Shown here: positions 1 through 8,602 of the stretch, piece after piece
Numbering within the stretch: the stretch's first letter is position 1
Layout: the number at the start of each line of letters is the position of its first letter
From: SZAS-103 sp038216155
GTDB lineage: Bacteria; Pseudomonadota; Gammaproteobacteria; Xanthomonadales; Xanthomonadaceae
Direction: 5' to 3'
Length of the DNA stretch: 52,157 nucleotides
NCBI GenBank assembly: GCA_038216155.1
Contig: JBBQQH010000020.1
Coordinates: 1-52,157, forward strand
Made by a program: the position numbers and the translations under genes
The notes under the pieces: model-generated
Told to the model about the DNA's origin: nothing
Database searches by the model: none
Seen by the model: only the letters and a program-made list of their open reading frames with translations

Positions 1-7
1 TGCCGTG

Positions 8-1732
8 ATGCAATCGTCTCGTTCAGTCGTGCGCTTACTGGTGTTGGCCCTGTCCCTGGCGCTCAGCGCGTGTGGTGGGGGCGGCGGTTCCGGACCGGTC
101 AATGGGCCCATACCCCCTCCGCCTCCGCCTCCGCCTCCGCCGCCTCCGCCGCCGGTCGATGCGTTGTACAAGGCGTCCGCCACATCGCCGTTCGCGGCCA
201 ACTGCGACGGCGTGCCCGCATCGGGCACCGTGTTCACCAATGCCGAAGTTGAACCGTTCCTCGGCATCAATCCGATGAACCCGCACAACTACGTCGGCGT
301 CTGGCAACAGGATCGCTGGAGCAATGGCGGCGCGCGCGGCATCCTGGTTGGCGTGTCAGTCGATGACGGCCATACTTGGACGCGGCAGTCGATGCCGTTC
401 AGTCGCTGCGGCGGCGGCAACGCCGGCAACAACGGCGACTATCCACGCACCAGCGATCCATGGATCAGCTTCGGTCCGAGTGGTATCGCCTACCAGAGTA
501 CGATCTCCTTCAACGGCGACACCTTCGCCGCCGGCTCGGTCAGCGCGATCCTCGCCAGCCGTTCGACTGACGGCGGCAACACCTGGAGCATTCCGGCGCA
601 GTTGATTCGCGACGGCCAGAACTTCTTCAACGACAAGGACGCCATCACCGCCGACCCGACCGATGCGCGCTACGTGTATGTAGTCTGGGATCGACTGGCT
701 ACCGCAGGGCTCGGGCCGACCATGCTCGCCCGCAGCAGCAACAGCGGAGTGAGCTGGGAGCCGGCGCGCGCGATCTACACGCCGGCAGGCAACGACCAGA
801 CGCTGGGCAACGTGATGGTCGTACTGCCCAACGGCACCTTGGTCAATTTGATGACCGAAATCAACAATGTCAGCGGCGGGTTTACCTCGAAGCTTGAAGT
901 GATCCGTTCCACCGACAAGGGCAGCAACTGGTCGGCGCCGATCAAGATCGCCGACAACATGTCGGTCGGCACCAAGGATCCGCAGACTGGCGCCCGCGTA
1001 CGCGACAGTTCCGACATCCCGCAGATCGCAGTGGCGCCTAACGGCAATCTTTACGTGGTCTGGCAGGACGCGCGATTCAGCAGCGGCGTACGCGATGGCA
1101 TCGCATTCTCGCGCTCTATCGACGGTGGCATGAGCTGGTCGGCGCCGGTTCGCATGAACGGCAACACCGCCGTGCCGGCGTTCACGCCCAGCATCAAGGT
1201 GCGCTCCGACAACATCATTGGCGTGACCTATTACGATTTCACCAGCAACACCGCCGATGCATCGACTCTGCTCACCGACCTGTGGCTGGCGCGGTCGCCC
1301 GATGGTGGCACCTGGCAGGAGGCGCGGGTGTCAGGCCCATTCAGTCTCAACATCGCACCGCAGACCACCACCGGCGGTGGCGGCTATTTCATCGGCGATT
1401 ATCAAGGGTTGTGGAGCATCGGCAACCTGTTCGTTCCGTTTTTCGCGCAGACCAATGGCAACGACCTGAGCAACCGCACCGACATCTATGCCGCGCCGGC
1501 GGTCTCCTTTACCGCCTTGGCGGCGATCGCGAAGACCACGCTGCGGATCAATGAATTCAATCCTGCGAATTCCTCTACGTTGGATGCAGCGCCGGCGCCA
1601 GTCAGTGCGCAATTCCGTCAGCGCGTGTCCGCCAACATCGTGCGCACGCTGCGTCAGCGCATTCCGCATATGCAGGCGAATCCGCAGCGCACGCAGCAGC
1701 CGGACTGGATGTCGACCCACTTGCACGATTGA
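8..1732 (+). CDS. Secreted lipoprotein with Asp-box (sialidase/BNR-like) repeats
   Basis: The protein has 574 residues if the ATG at 8 is used; a GTG at 5 directly precedes it, and the upstream signals lie outside the window. It opens with a signal peptide and a lipobox ending LSAC (Cys at about 22), so it is probably a lipid-anchored exported protein. A glycine run and a 14-proline linker follow. The rest holds repeated S-x-D-x-G-x-x-W Asp-boxes (SVDDGHTW, STDGGNTW, STDKGSNW, SIDGGMSW), the hallmark of BNR/sialidase-type beta-propellers. Asp-box propellers include sialidases and other glycosidases, but also non-enzymatic binding proteins. I do not see a clear sialidase catalytic signature, so no substrate is assigned. 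It is convergent with yajQ. Confidence 0.75.
   Translation: MQSSRSVVRLLVLALSLALSACGGGGGSGPVNGPIPPPPPPPPPPPPPPVDALYKASATSPFAANCDGVPASGTVFTNAEVEPFLGINPMNPHNYVGVWQQDRWSNGGARGILVGVSVDDGHTWTRQSMPFSRCGGGNAGNNGDYPRTSDPWISFGPSGIAYQSTISFNGDTFAAGSVSAILASRSTDGGNTWSIPAQLIRDGQNFFNDKDAITADPTDARYVYVVWDRLATAGLGPTMLARSSNSGVSWEPARAIYTPAGNDQTLGNVMVVLPNGTLVNLMTEINNVSGGFTSKLEVIRSTDKGSNWSAPIKIADNMSVGTKDPQTGARVRDSSDIPQIAVAPNGNLYVVWQDARFSSGVRDGIAFSRSIDGGMSWSAPVRMNGNTAVPAFTPSIKVRSDNIIGVTYYDFTSNTADASTLLTDLWLARSPDGGTWQEARVSGPFSLNIAPQTTTGGGGYFIGDYQGLWSIGNLFVPFFAQTNGNDLSNRTDIYAAPAVSFTALAAIAKTTLRINEFNPANSSTLDAAPAPVSAQFRQRVSANIVRTLRQRIPHMQANPQRTQQPDWMSTHLHD
113..154. repeat. Proline-codon microsatellite (14 CCN codons)
   Basis: Fourteen consecutive proline codons, mostly alternating CCT and CCG, form a trinucleotide/hexanucleotide repeat inside the lipoprotein gene. 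Length changes would stay in frame and alter only the linker between the lipid anchor and the propeller. Confidence 0.8.
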
Positions 1733-1776
1733 GTGGATGCTGCGTCGGCGCTGCGGGTAGCCGACGGAGGGTTTGA

Positions 1777-1801
1777 AGCTCCGCTGCTACCGAGCGGAGC
1801 T
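1777..1801. terminator. Hairpin between convergent genes
   Basis: A perfect 9-bp stem (AGCTCCGCT / AGCGGAGCT) with a 7-nt loop lies between the convergent lipoprotein gene and yajQ. Neither side carries a clear T-run, so intrinsic termination is uncertain. Confidence 0.4.
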
Positions 1802-1842
1802 GCCGCGGTGAAGGCGTTGAAGAACGAACAGCGGTGCGCGAC

Positions 1843-2325
1843 TCAATCGCGAAAATTCTCGAATTGCAGCGGCAATTCAAAATCGCCACCGCGCAGTAGC
1901 GCCATGGCCTGCTGCAGGTCATCGCGCTTTTTGCCGGTCACGCGCAGCTTGTCCGCATTGATCTGCGCCTCGACTTTCAGTTTGGCGGACTTGATCGCGG
2001 CGATAATCTTCTTCGCCAGCGCCTGCTCGATGCCTTGCTGCACGGTGACCTTCTGCCGCGCACCGGCCAGGTTGATCTCGGGCTCATCGACCTGCAGACA
2101 TCGGATGTCGATCTTGCGCGCGATCAGTTTCGCTTCAAGAATGTCGAGCATCTGCTTGAGCTGAAAGTCGCTCGGCGCGAATTGGGTGATCACCGGCGCC
2201 CCCAGTTCGAAGCGCGCATCACTGCCCTTGAAATCGAAGCGATTTCCCAGCTCGCGATTGGCCTGGTCGACCGCATTGGTCAATTCGTGTTTGTCGACTT
2301 CCGAGACGATATCGAAGGAAGGCAT
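1843..2325 (-). CDS. yajQ: YajQ family nucleotide/cyclic-di-GMP-binding protein
   Basis: The 160-residue product starts MPSFDIVSEVDKHEL, the typical YajQ (UPF0234) beginning, and continues with NRFDFKGSDARFEL and a C-terminal LRVTGKKRDDLQQAM segment. Length is normal for the family. YajQ proteins are cytosolic; the Xanthomonas member has been described as a cyclic-di-GMP-binding regulator acting with a transcription factor, while others are reported to bind RNA or nucleotides. The start is fixed by a GGAG ribosome-binding site 6 nt upstream; an in-frame ATG four codons earlier lacks this spacing. It stands alone, 88 bp downstream of the HupE/UreJ-type gene on the same strand. Confidence 0.92.
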   Translation of the reverse strand: MPSFDIVSEVDKHELTNAVDQANRELGNRFDFKGSDARFELGAPVITQFAPSDFQLKQMLDILEAKLIARKIDIRCLQVDEPEINLAGARQKVTVQQGIEQALAKKIIAAIKSAKLKVEAQINADKLRVTGKKRDDLQQAMALLRGGDFELPLQFENFRD

Positions 2326-2413
2326 CGCGGACTCCATGTATGACTGGCGTGCAGCCTAGCGCACAACGCCGGGATGCGGCGGTCTGAGCACTGCGGGTTG
2401 CACGATTCGACAA

Positions 2414-3637
2414 TCACGACGGCGTCAGCAAGGCCGTACCCGGGATCACTACATCGAACACACGCTGGATCAGCCACAGCGTGGAAATCGCGACGATCAG
2501 CCAGGAACCCCAGCGCACCACGCCGACCTGGTAAAGCCGCGTCTTGCGCAACAAGAAAGCCAACGGCAGAAATGGCAAAACGATTGATTCCTGGCCCAGC
2601 TCCACGCCCAGACTGAAGCCGCCCAATGAGGCCGCCATCGCCCCGGCCGGTAGCGAAAGTCCTGCCAGAGCGCTGGCGAACCCAAGGCCGTGAATGAATC
2701 CGAATGCAAACGCGACCAGCCATGCGCGTTTGGTGACCACTGGCCAGATGTTGTTCATCGCCGCCACGATAATCGACAGCGCGATGCCTGATTCGACTAG
2801 CCTGCTGGGCAGGTTGACGTAACCGAGCACGGACAGCGTCAACGTCACTGAATGAGACACGGTGAATCCGGAGATCACCTTTATCAATTCGATCATTGCC
2901 CGCGACAGCCGAGGCGTGGGTAGCCAACCGGTGTCGGCGGGCGCATCCGGCGGGATCTGCACATCGCGATTGGCCAGCGTCCGCCGAATCAACACCGCTG
3001 GCAGCAGCAGCGAGAGGATGAACAGCAAATGGTCCGGTCCGGTCCAGATATGCCAGATGCCATCGATCATGAAGCTCTTGAACTGGCTCCAACGGTCAGG
3101 CTCACGCAGATCGAGCACCGCCGTTGGCGTCTTCGGTCCCAGCACCGCGCCGGCCACGCGATCGCCTGCATGGATGGTGACGATGCCGCGGTGATATGGA
3201 TCGACGTCCTTGAACAAGTCGTAGACCACGGTCAGCCGGTTCGGGATTTCCTTGTCGCACAGCGCGTCGAAAAAGATGACGTTGTAAGCGCCATCGTTGT
3301 GCGCATCGATCTTCTGCTCGGTGGCGGTCAGCGCGCAGGTCAGGCCGTCGCCCTTGATCGTCAATTCATCCAGTGCATAGCGTTCGATCGCATCGCGATG
3401 CGCACGCACCTCGCCCCATGTCACTTCGCTGTCGTGGTTGCTGTCGATATCAATCACGAACGCAAGATCGCGCAAGGCAATATCGAACTGTCCGCGCAAC
3501 ACATTCGGCGCTGCGGCATCGGTGCGCAGGGTCAGATAGGCGTCGCTTTCCTTGTGCGCTAGCGCGATGTCAGGCAAAAGCAGTAGCGCGAATAACCACA
3601 TGCAGGCGTGGCGCAGGATGTTGCGCTGCGCGCTCAT
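2414..3637 (-). CDS. HupE/UreJ family membrane protein with EF-hand loop
   Basis: The 407-residue product has a signal peptide ending near ALA-HKESDAYL, an extracytoplasmic domain to about residue 185, then several membrane segments. A canonical EF-hand loop, DSNHDSEVTWGE, sits at residues 65-76, suggesting Ca2+ binding. The membrane part carries the family signature HIWTGPDHLLFIL and a second histidine motif, FGFIHGLGFASAL. HupE/UreJ proteins are thought to be nickel or cobalt permeases, but this long EF-hand-bearing subtype has no established substrate that I know of. Its ATG overlaps the TPR gene stop by 4 nt, so the two are translationally coupled. With the TPR and DUF4331 genes it forms a recurrent neighbourhood in proteobacteria. 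No hydrogenase or urease genes are nearby. Confidence 0.8.
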   Translation of the reverse strand: MSAQRNILRHACMWLFALLLLPDIALAHKESDAYLTLRTDAAAPNVLRGQFDIALRDLAFVIDIDSNHDSEVTWGEVRAHRDAIERYALDELTIKGDGLTCALTATEQKIDAHNDGAYNVIFFDALCDKEIPNRLTVVYDLFKDVDPYHRGIVTIHAGDRVAGAVLGPKTPTAVLDLREPDRWSQFKSFMIDGIWHIWTGPDHLLFILSLLLPAVLIRRTLANRDVQIPPDAPADTGWLPTPRLSRAMIELIKVISGFTVSHSVTLTLSVLGYVNLPSRLVESGIALSIIVAAMNNIWPVVTKRAWLVAFAFGFIHGLGFASALAGLSLPAGAMAASLGGFSLGVELGQESIVLPFLPLAFLLRKTRLYQVGVVRWGSWLIVAISTLWLIQRVFDVVIPGTALLTPS

Positions 3638-4956
3638 TGCCTCGACTCCGGTTGGCGTCTACTTGCGGCCGGCTTCGAGATATCAAACGCGTTTGCAGCA
3701 GGCGTTTGTGCTGTAGATGCAGAGCGCGGCACTGCGGTCGCGGTCGCACCTAGCGCTGCCAGCTTCACAACAAGCGCACGCACGATGGGATCTTCGAGTT
3801 TCGTGCGCGCAACGAAGTCCAGCGGGTCCTGAGCAGCCTGTGGCTGTCCTGACGCCAGCGCGGCTTCCAGGTAAATGCGGACGTCTTCAGGTGCGCGTTG
3901 CAGGGTCCAGTTGTTGCGCGCCACTTGCAACGCGCGCGCCGGATCGTGCAAACCGTACAGCACAAAGCGCGCTTGTTCGCGCGCGTACAGCACGTTGTCA
4001 CCGCGTGTTTCCAGATCGCGAAAGCGCGATTGCATTTGCGCGATGTCGGTTGCCGCGACCGGCATCTTCAATGCAGCTTCAGCCAGCGCCTGGCGCAGGA
4101 ACGACGTATCGGACTGTGCGTAACCGCGAGTCAGTTCGAGCGCTTCTTGCGCGCGATCATGGTCGAGCAGAAAGTCGGCGTAGGTTGCAATCAGGAAGTT
4201 GTCACCGGGCGCGTAGTGCAAAGCGAGCTTATATTCGGCATCGGCGCGTTTGTCATCGCCCAGAGACTTGGCTGCATCCGCCAGCAGCCCGTGCGCCCAC
4301 GACTGCAATGCCGGAGGCTCGGATTGCGCCTGTTGCACAAACGCATCCATCACCCGTAGCCCCGCCGCAGCCTTGCCGTTGACCGCCGACCACGAAGCCA
4401 GGCAGCCAGCTGTTACCAGCCCATCGACATTTCCGAACAAGTGGGCGCAATCGCTGTGCGCCTCGTCCATCCGGCCCTGCACCAGATCCACAGAAGCCAG
4501 CGTCAGCCAGGCCTGCACGTTCTCGCGGTCGCGTTGCAACAGTGCCTTCAGCATCTGCCGCGAATCCTCGAACTGATGCCGGCTTTGCAGGATCGTCGCC
4601 TGCACCATCATGGCTGAATCCAATGGCGGCTTGTGCTGCGTCCACGGCGCGATCACCGCTTGTGCGCGGCCAAGATAGCGCGCATCGCCAGTATCGCGTC
4701 CGTAGTCCAGATAGGCCGTTGCCAGCGCGACTGCGCCGGCGGCGTCGCCCGGCTTGGCAGTCATTTGTTGGCGCAGCACAGCGAACGCGCGTACGCGCGG
4801 ATCGCTGGTCGAAGGCAAATGTTCAAGCACCACGTTGTCATTGGCCGGCACATACGGCTGGGCCGATCCCGCAATGGCTACGCCACCGCATACAAGCCAG
4901 AGCATCGCTGCGGCCAGCAGGGAAAGGAATTCTTGGAACGCGCGTGCAGGTGTCAT
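3634..4956 (-). CDS. Exported TPR-repeat protein
   Basis: The 440-residue protein has an N-terminal hydrophobic signal (FLSLLAAAMLWLVCGGVAIA) followed by helical repeats of TPR type: units such as LATAYLDYGRDTGDARYLGRA, the QAWLTLASVDLVQGRMDEA region, and FLIATYADFLLDHDRAQEAL. It is therefore probably a periplasmic scaffold. The last 40 residues are low complexity (Ala/Ser/Arg). No catalytic motif is seen. The stop overlaps the start of the HupE/UreJ-type gene (ATGA), implying coupled synthesis and a joint role. A strong hairpin lies between this gene and the DUF4331 gene upstream, so the pair may be partly uncoupled from it. Start choice is uncertain because no good ribosome-binding site precedes 4956. 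Confidence 0.78.
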   Translation of the reverse strand: MTPARAFQEFLSLLAAAMLWLVCGGVAIAGSAQPYVPANDNVVLEHLPSTSDPRVRAFAVLRQQMTAKPGDAAGAVALATAYLDYGRDTGDARYLGRAQAVIAPWTQHKPPLDSAMMVQATILQSRHQFEDSRQMLKALLQRDRENVQAWLTLASVDLVQGRMDEAHSDCAHLFGNVDGLVTAGCLASWSAVNGKAAAGLRVMDAFVQQAQSEPPALQSWAHGLLADAAKSLGDDKRADAEYKLALHYAPGDNFLIATYADFLLDHDRAQEALELTRGYAQSDTSFLRQALAEAALKMPVAATDIAQMQSRFRDLETRGDNVLYAREQARFVLYGLHDPARALQVARNNWTLQRAPEDVRIYLEAALASGQPQAAQDPLDFVARTKLEDPIVRALVVKLAALGATATAVPRSASTAQTPAANAFDISKPAASRRQPESRQ

Positions 4957-5054
4957 GGGGATTGGTGTCAGAAAAGCCGACTGCAGTCGGGCAACAGCGC
5001 TGCAGCATACGGCGTCGCATCCATTCGGAATGGCTTGCGCAAAGATGGGGTGGC

Positions 5055-5087
5055 CAAAAGACCGACGGCGCCATCAGGCGCCGTCGG
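5055..5087 (-). terminator. Rho-independent terminator after the DUF4331 gene
   Basis: An 11-bp perfect stem (CCGACGGCGCC / GGCGCCGTCGG) with an ATCA loop is followed on the minus strand by TCTTTTGG. It ends or attenuates transcription of the DUF4331 gene before the TPR gene. Confidence 0.8.
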
Positions 5088-5155
5088 GTTATACATTTGC
5101 TCAGTCAACATTTACTGCGGCGAACGAACGAGTTCGCATTTACCCGAGTGGCGCC

Positions 5156-6574
5156 TCAATTATCTGTGGCACCCGGAATCGGCGTATTGAGGTAAGGAAA
5201 CACATTCTGGAACTCGGTCGCATTGACTTCAGCGCCATCGGTGTATGGCAACTGGCCGGACGGAGCATCCGAAGCCGGAAGCAGTGCACCCATCGCAACA
5301 CGCAGCTCGATATCGACCACGTCATCGCCTGGACGACGACCGTTCGGGAAGCCCGAGGTATCGCCACCGAGCGCGCCCAGATTGCTTTGCGCGCTCGCGG
5401 CCTTGGCCGGCAGTGTGGTGTTCAAACGCATCATTTCCGCTGGCGTCACATTGGCGGGCTTGTTCAAGCCATCCAGGCCGGTCAGGAACGCCGCTATCAG
5501 ATCGGTGCGCGGGAACTTGGTCGGGGCCTTCACGCCCGGAAACAGGATCTCGATCAGCGCCGGCAACGTCGGGTTGGTGACGTACGTAGCGAACTGGCCG
5601 TCATTGGAAGGCTGCGAGGCGTTGAACGCGTCCTTGTCCTTCAATCCAATAATGACTTCGTTGATCAAAGGGGCAGACAAGCGCGAGACCTGCTTGAAGT
5701 TGCTCGCGAGAAACGGCGAGCCTTCGGTCAAGTTGTATTTCGACGTGCTGGCTGTCGTCCATGCACCGATGATCGGGCTGCCGCCGCCGGTCAGACAAGC
5801 GATCGGAACTTCCAGCGCGATGGTGGTGACATTCTTGTCGGCCAAGGTGTTCTTCTCGGCATTGGGCGCGCCCACAGGATTGGTGTGGATGAGATCGAAA
5901 ATCTCGCCCAGGTTGACCGCGAATCCTTCCTTGCGTTGGCCGACAAACACCCGCCCCTCGCCACAACCGGGCAAGCTGATGCGATCAATGTGGCTATTGG
6001 CATAGGCTGCATAGTTGGGGATCGACTTCGTACCAATATTGTCGAACGGCTTGCGGAAGCTGGTGCCCCCTGCAGTGAGGTTGGTCGCCTTCACGCCGCT
6101 TGCCGTGCCTGCAATGCTGGTGACGGTGTAGGTTTCGATCACATTTTTGACGCCGTCATTGGCGCTCGGCGTGGTGCCGAACTGGCCGATGTTGCTCAAC
6201 GGCACCGCAACCTGCTGGCCGCCAACCGGCACGGTGAGGTTCTGGTAGGTGTTCTGGAACTGAAACTGGTAGGTGATGTCGGGAAGCGCATCGCCGTTGT
6301 TGTCGATCTTGATCTCGTACACCGCGTTCGGGTCGAGCGCGAAGTAGTTCGGGCCGCCGTACGCATCCTGCAACGGTTCGTAGTTGGCCAGGAACGTGAC
6401 GTAGCCGGAACGGCCCGACTCGTAACTGCGGAACATGTACAAATCGGTGCCGTCGACCTTCGGCGTCTTGGAGATGCCGGGTGCTTCACGGTGGCTTGAG
6501 GCCAGCGCACTGCCGCCAAACACAAGACTCGCGGTGGCGATGGCGATGGCAAGCTTGCTGCGATTGATATTCAT
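5156..6574 (-). CDS. DUF4331 family secreted protein
   Basis: The 472-residue product begins MNINRSKLAIAIATASLVFG with a signal peptide. The mature protein starts SSHREAPGISKTPKVDGTDLY, the defining N-terminal signature of DUF4331 proteins. An Asp-rich segment (KIDNNGDALPDITYQF, near residue 85) resembles a calcium-binding loop. Function of the family is unknown to me; the conserved His and acidic residues hint at metal binding, which is inference. The ATG at 6574 is chosen because AAAGGA lies upstream and the signal peptide starts there; the open frame extends 26 codons further without such support. It is followed by a terminator, then the TPR and HupE/UreJ-type genes, and is divergent from a PepSY gene. 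Confidence 0.85.
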   Translation of the reverse strand: MNINRSKLAIAIATASLVFGGSALASSHREAPGISKTPKVDGTDLYMFRSYESGRSGYVTFLANYEPLQDAYGGPNYFALDPNAVYEIKIDNNGDALPDITYQFQFQNTYQNLTVPVGGQQVAVPLSNIGQFGTTPSANDGVKNVIETYTVTSIAGTASGVKATNLTAGGTSFRKPFDNIGTKSIPNYAAYANSHIDRISLPGCGEGRVFVGQRKEGFAVNLGEIFDLIHTNPVGAPNAEKNTLADKNVTTIALEVPIACLTGGGSPIIGAWTTASTSKYNLTEGSPFLASNFKQVSRLSAPLINEVIIGLKDKDAFNASQPSNDGQFATYVTNPTLPALIEILFPGVKAPTKFPRTDLIAAFLTGLDGLNKPANVTPAEMMRLNTTLPAKAASAQSNLGALGGDTSGFPNGRRPGDDVVDIELRVAMGALLPASDAPSGQLPYTDGAEVNATEFQNVFPYLNTPIPGATDN

Positions 6575-6963
6575 CGAAATCCTTTCGGTGGTGGTGAGGG
6601 GTGGATCGGTGCGCGGGTCTTGCTGCGTCAACGCTGGATGGTCGCGGTGCAAGAAGACAACGTGCTGGATCGATCAACATGCTGGATCAACACACGCATC
6701 GATGGATGCGCTGGGGCGACTATTTGCGCCGACGCGCGACAGTGCCGTGAAAAACGCGACGCGCAATGTAAACGCCAGATGAAGGAGCGGCGGCGTTCGC
6801 ACGATCTGCTGCACACAGTCGTTGTCTGTCTGCCGCTGCCACGGTTCTTCGCAATCTGAATCAGCCCTGACGTTGTCCGCAAAGATTCAGCCGAGATTGC
6901 TGCCGTGCTCGCCACAGTGCGCCAGCAGCATTCGAGCAGCATCACCGAAAGAAGGAACTAATC
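6575..6963. promoter_or_regulatory. Divergent intergenic region with GATCAACA direct repeats
   Basis: This 389-bp gap separates two divergent exported-protein genes and should hold both promoters. Two copies of GATCAACA (6672-6679 and 6685-6692) occur 13 bp apart, embedded in a longer GCTGGATC repeat, which could be a regulator site. I see no clear sigma-70 elements and no further gene. Confidence 0.4.
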
Positions 6964-7428
6964 ATGCGTAAGACATTGATCAGCTTGGCGATCGCAGCAC
7001 TGTTTTCAGCACCTGCATTCGCCGACACCATGCCCGCCAGTCAACCCAGCAATACCACTGCGCGACCAGCGACCGCGTTGACTCAGGAGCAAGTGGAAAG
7101 CCGCATTGCTGCTGCCGGCTTCAAGCAAGTCAAGGATTTGAAATTCGAGCACGGCATCTGGCAGGCCGATGCACGCGGTGGCGACGAGACCTGGGTGGAG
7201 GTTGCGGTGCATCCGGTGACCGGCAAGATCTTCAAGGAAGGCAAGCCCTCGACGCTCAATCAGCAGGAGATCGAAGCCAAGGTGACCGCGGCGGGTTATC
7301 AGAAAGTGCACGACGTCGAATTCCACGATGGCCTGTGGAAAGGCAAGGCGACCAAAGGCAAGGACGCGGACGTCGAACTGCTGGTTGATCCGGATGATGG
7401 CTCGGTGATCGGCGAAGAACAAGATTGA
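6964..7428 (+). CDS. Periplasmic protein with two PepSY domains
   Basis: The 154-residue product has a signal peptide (MRKTLISLAIAALFSAPAFA) and two tandem PepSY-like units, each running V-x-x-x-x-x-AGF/Y-x-x-V-x-x-x-x-F-x-x-G-x-W and ending in a strand-turn: EVAVHPVTGKIFKEG in the first and ELLVDPDDGSVIGEE in the second. PepSY domains commonly inhibit or bind partner proteases or sense envelope conditions. The start is supported by GAAGGA upstream. The gene is monocistronic, ending before a strong hairpin. The acidic C-terminus could bind cations, which is inference. Confidence 0.8.
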   Translation: MRKTLISLAIAALFSAPAFADTMPASQPSNTTARPATALTQEQVESRIAAAGFKQVKDLKFEHGIWQADARGGDETWVEVAVHPVTGKIFKEGKPSTLNQQEIEAKVTAAGYQKVHDVEFHDGLWKGKATKGKDADVELLVDPDDGSVIGEEQD

Positions 7429-7466
7429 TCGAGCGGTTCAACCGCTGTGAGTACGAACGATTGCAA

Positions 7467-7500
7467 CAGAAAGGGCGAACCACGCGGTTCGCCCTTTCTG
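7467..7500. terminator. Bidirectional terminator between the PepSY gene and dinB
   Basis: A perfect 15-bp inverted repeat (CAGAAAGGGCGAACC and its complement) with an ACGC loop lies between convergent genes. The stem ends in a T/A-rich segment on both sides, so it may serve both. Confidence 0.75.
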
Positions 7501-7531
7501 CCTTGAATCCTGCGAACGCATCACGAACGCA

Positions 7532-8602
7532 TCACGTATCGGCTGAGGCGAATAATTCCGGCTGAATCGAGGCATCGACAGAATCGAAGTTCGCCACGCC
7601 TACGCCCACCAGTCGAAAGCGCGCTGACGACGGCAATCGCACCCGATTGCACAATGACACCGCCGTCGTTGCAAGCTCGTCGAGCGACTGCACTGGCGCC
7701 GATAAAGTGACGCTGCGGGTGAGGATGCGAAATTCGGCGGTCTTGAGTTTGAGCACCACCGTGCGCCCGCCGCGACCTTGTTTGGCGATTGCTTCCCAGG
7801 TTTTTTCCGCCAGCCGCCGAATGTGCGGCTCAAGCTGCGTGACCGGCGCGTCGTGTTCAAGCGTGTCTTCCGTGGAGATCGACAGCGTCGGCCGATCCGG
7901 TTGCACCGCGCGCTGGTCGATGCCGCGCGCGAGTTCATGCAAGCGCACGCCGTAGCGACCGAAGCGCGCTTCCAGTTCGGCCTGGGCCAACGTTTCGAGA
8001 TCGCCAACATATTGCACGCCAAGCTGCGCCAGTTTGCGCTGCATCACCGCGCCCACGCCCGGAATTTTGCCAACCGGCAATGGCCGCAGGAAATCGGCGA
8101 CCTCATCCGGCCGAATGACGAACAAGCCGTCGGGCTTGCGCCAGTCCGAGGCGATCTTGGCGAGAAACTTGTTGCAGGCGACGCCTGCGGAGGCGGTCAG
8201 TCCGGTCTCGTTGCGGATCGCGGCGCGAATGTGCTCGGCAATCGCGGTTGCCGACGGCAGGCCGGATTTGCTGCTGGTCACATCGAGATAGGCTTCGTCC
8301 AGAGACAGTGGTTCGACCAGATCGGTATACCGCAGGAAAATCTCACGCACCTGCCTGGATGCCTCGCGATAGCGGCTGAAATCCGGCGCCACGAATATTG
8401 CATCCGGACACAGGCGTTCGGCGCGCATCGCTGGCATCGCCGAATGAATGCCGAACGCGCGCGCCTCGTAGCTCGCTGCGCACACCACCGAACGCGCGCC
8501 GAGCCAGGCAACCACCAGCGGCCGCCCGCGCAACGCGGGATCAGCGCGTTGTTCGACCGAGGCATAGAACGCATCCATGTCGATGTGGAGGATTTTGCGC
8601 AT
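7532..8602 (-). CDS. dinB: DNA polymerase IV (Y family)
   Basis: The 356-residue protein starts MRKILHIDMDAFYASVEQR, the catalytic palm beginning with the first metal-binding Asp. SLDEAYLDVT further on carries the second Asp-Glu pair (about residue 103). The helix-hairpin-helix thumb (VGKIPGVGAVMQRKLAQLG) and the little-finger domain follow. Length is normal for DinB. It performs error-prone translesion synthesis and is usually induced by DNA damage, but I see no clear LexA box in the 236 bp upstream. The frame is open 50 codons further upstream, but the conserved start of the family fixes the ATG at 8602. It is divergent from the M48 protease gene. Confidence 0.95.
   Translation of the reverse strand: MRKILHIDMDAFYASVEQRADPALRGRPLVVAWLGARSVVCAASYEARAFGIHSAMPAMRAERLCPDAIFVAPDFSRYREASRQVREIFLRYTDLVEPLSLDEAYLDVTSSKSGLPSATAIAEHIRAAIRNETGLTASAGVACNKFLAKIASDWRKPDGLFVIRPDEVADFLRPLPVGKIPGVGAVMQRKLAQLGVQYVGDLETLAQAELEARFGRYGVRLHELARGIDQRAVQPDRPTLSISTEDTLEHDAPVTQLEPHIRRLAEKTWEAIAKQGRGGRTVVLKLKTAEFRILTRSVTLSAPVQSLDELATTAVSLCNRVRLPSSARFRLVGVGVANFDSVDASIQPELFASADT

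Noticed and set aside
4754..6499. Long open frame of 581 codons on the plus strand
   Set aside because: It is antisense to the TPR and DUF4331 genes, whose families are recognisable; its translation is Arg/Gly/Ala-rich without domains, typical of high-GC shadow frames.
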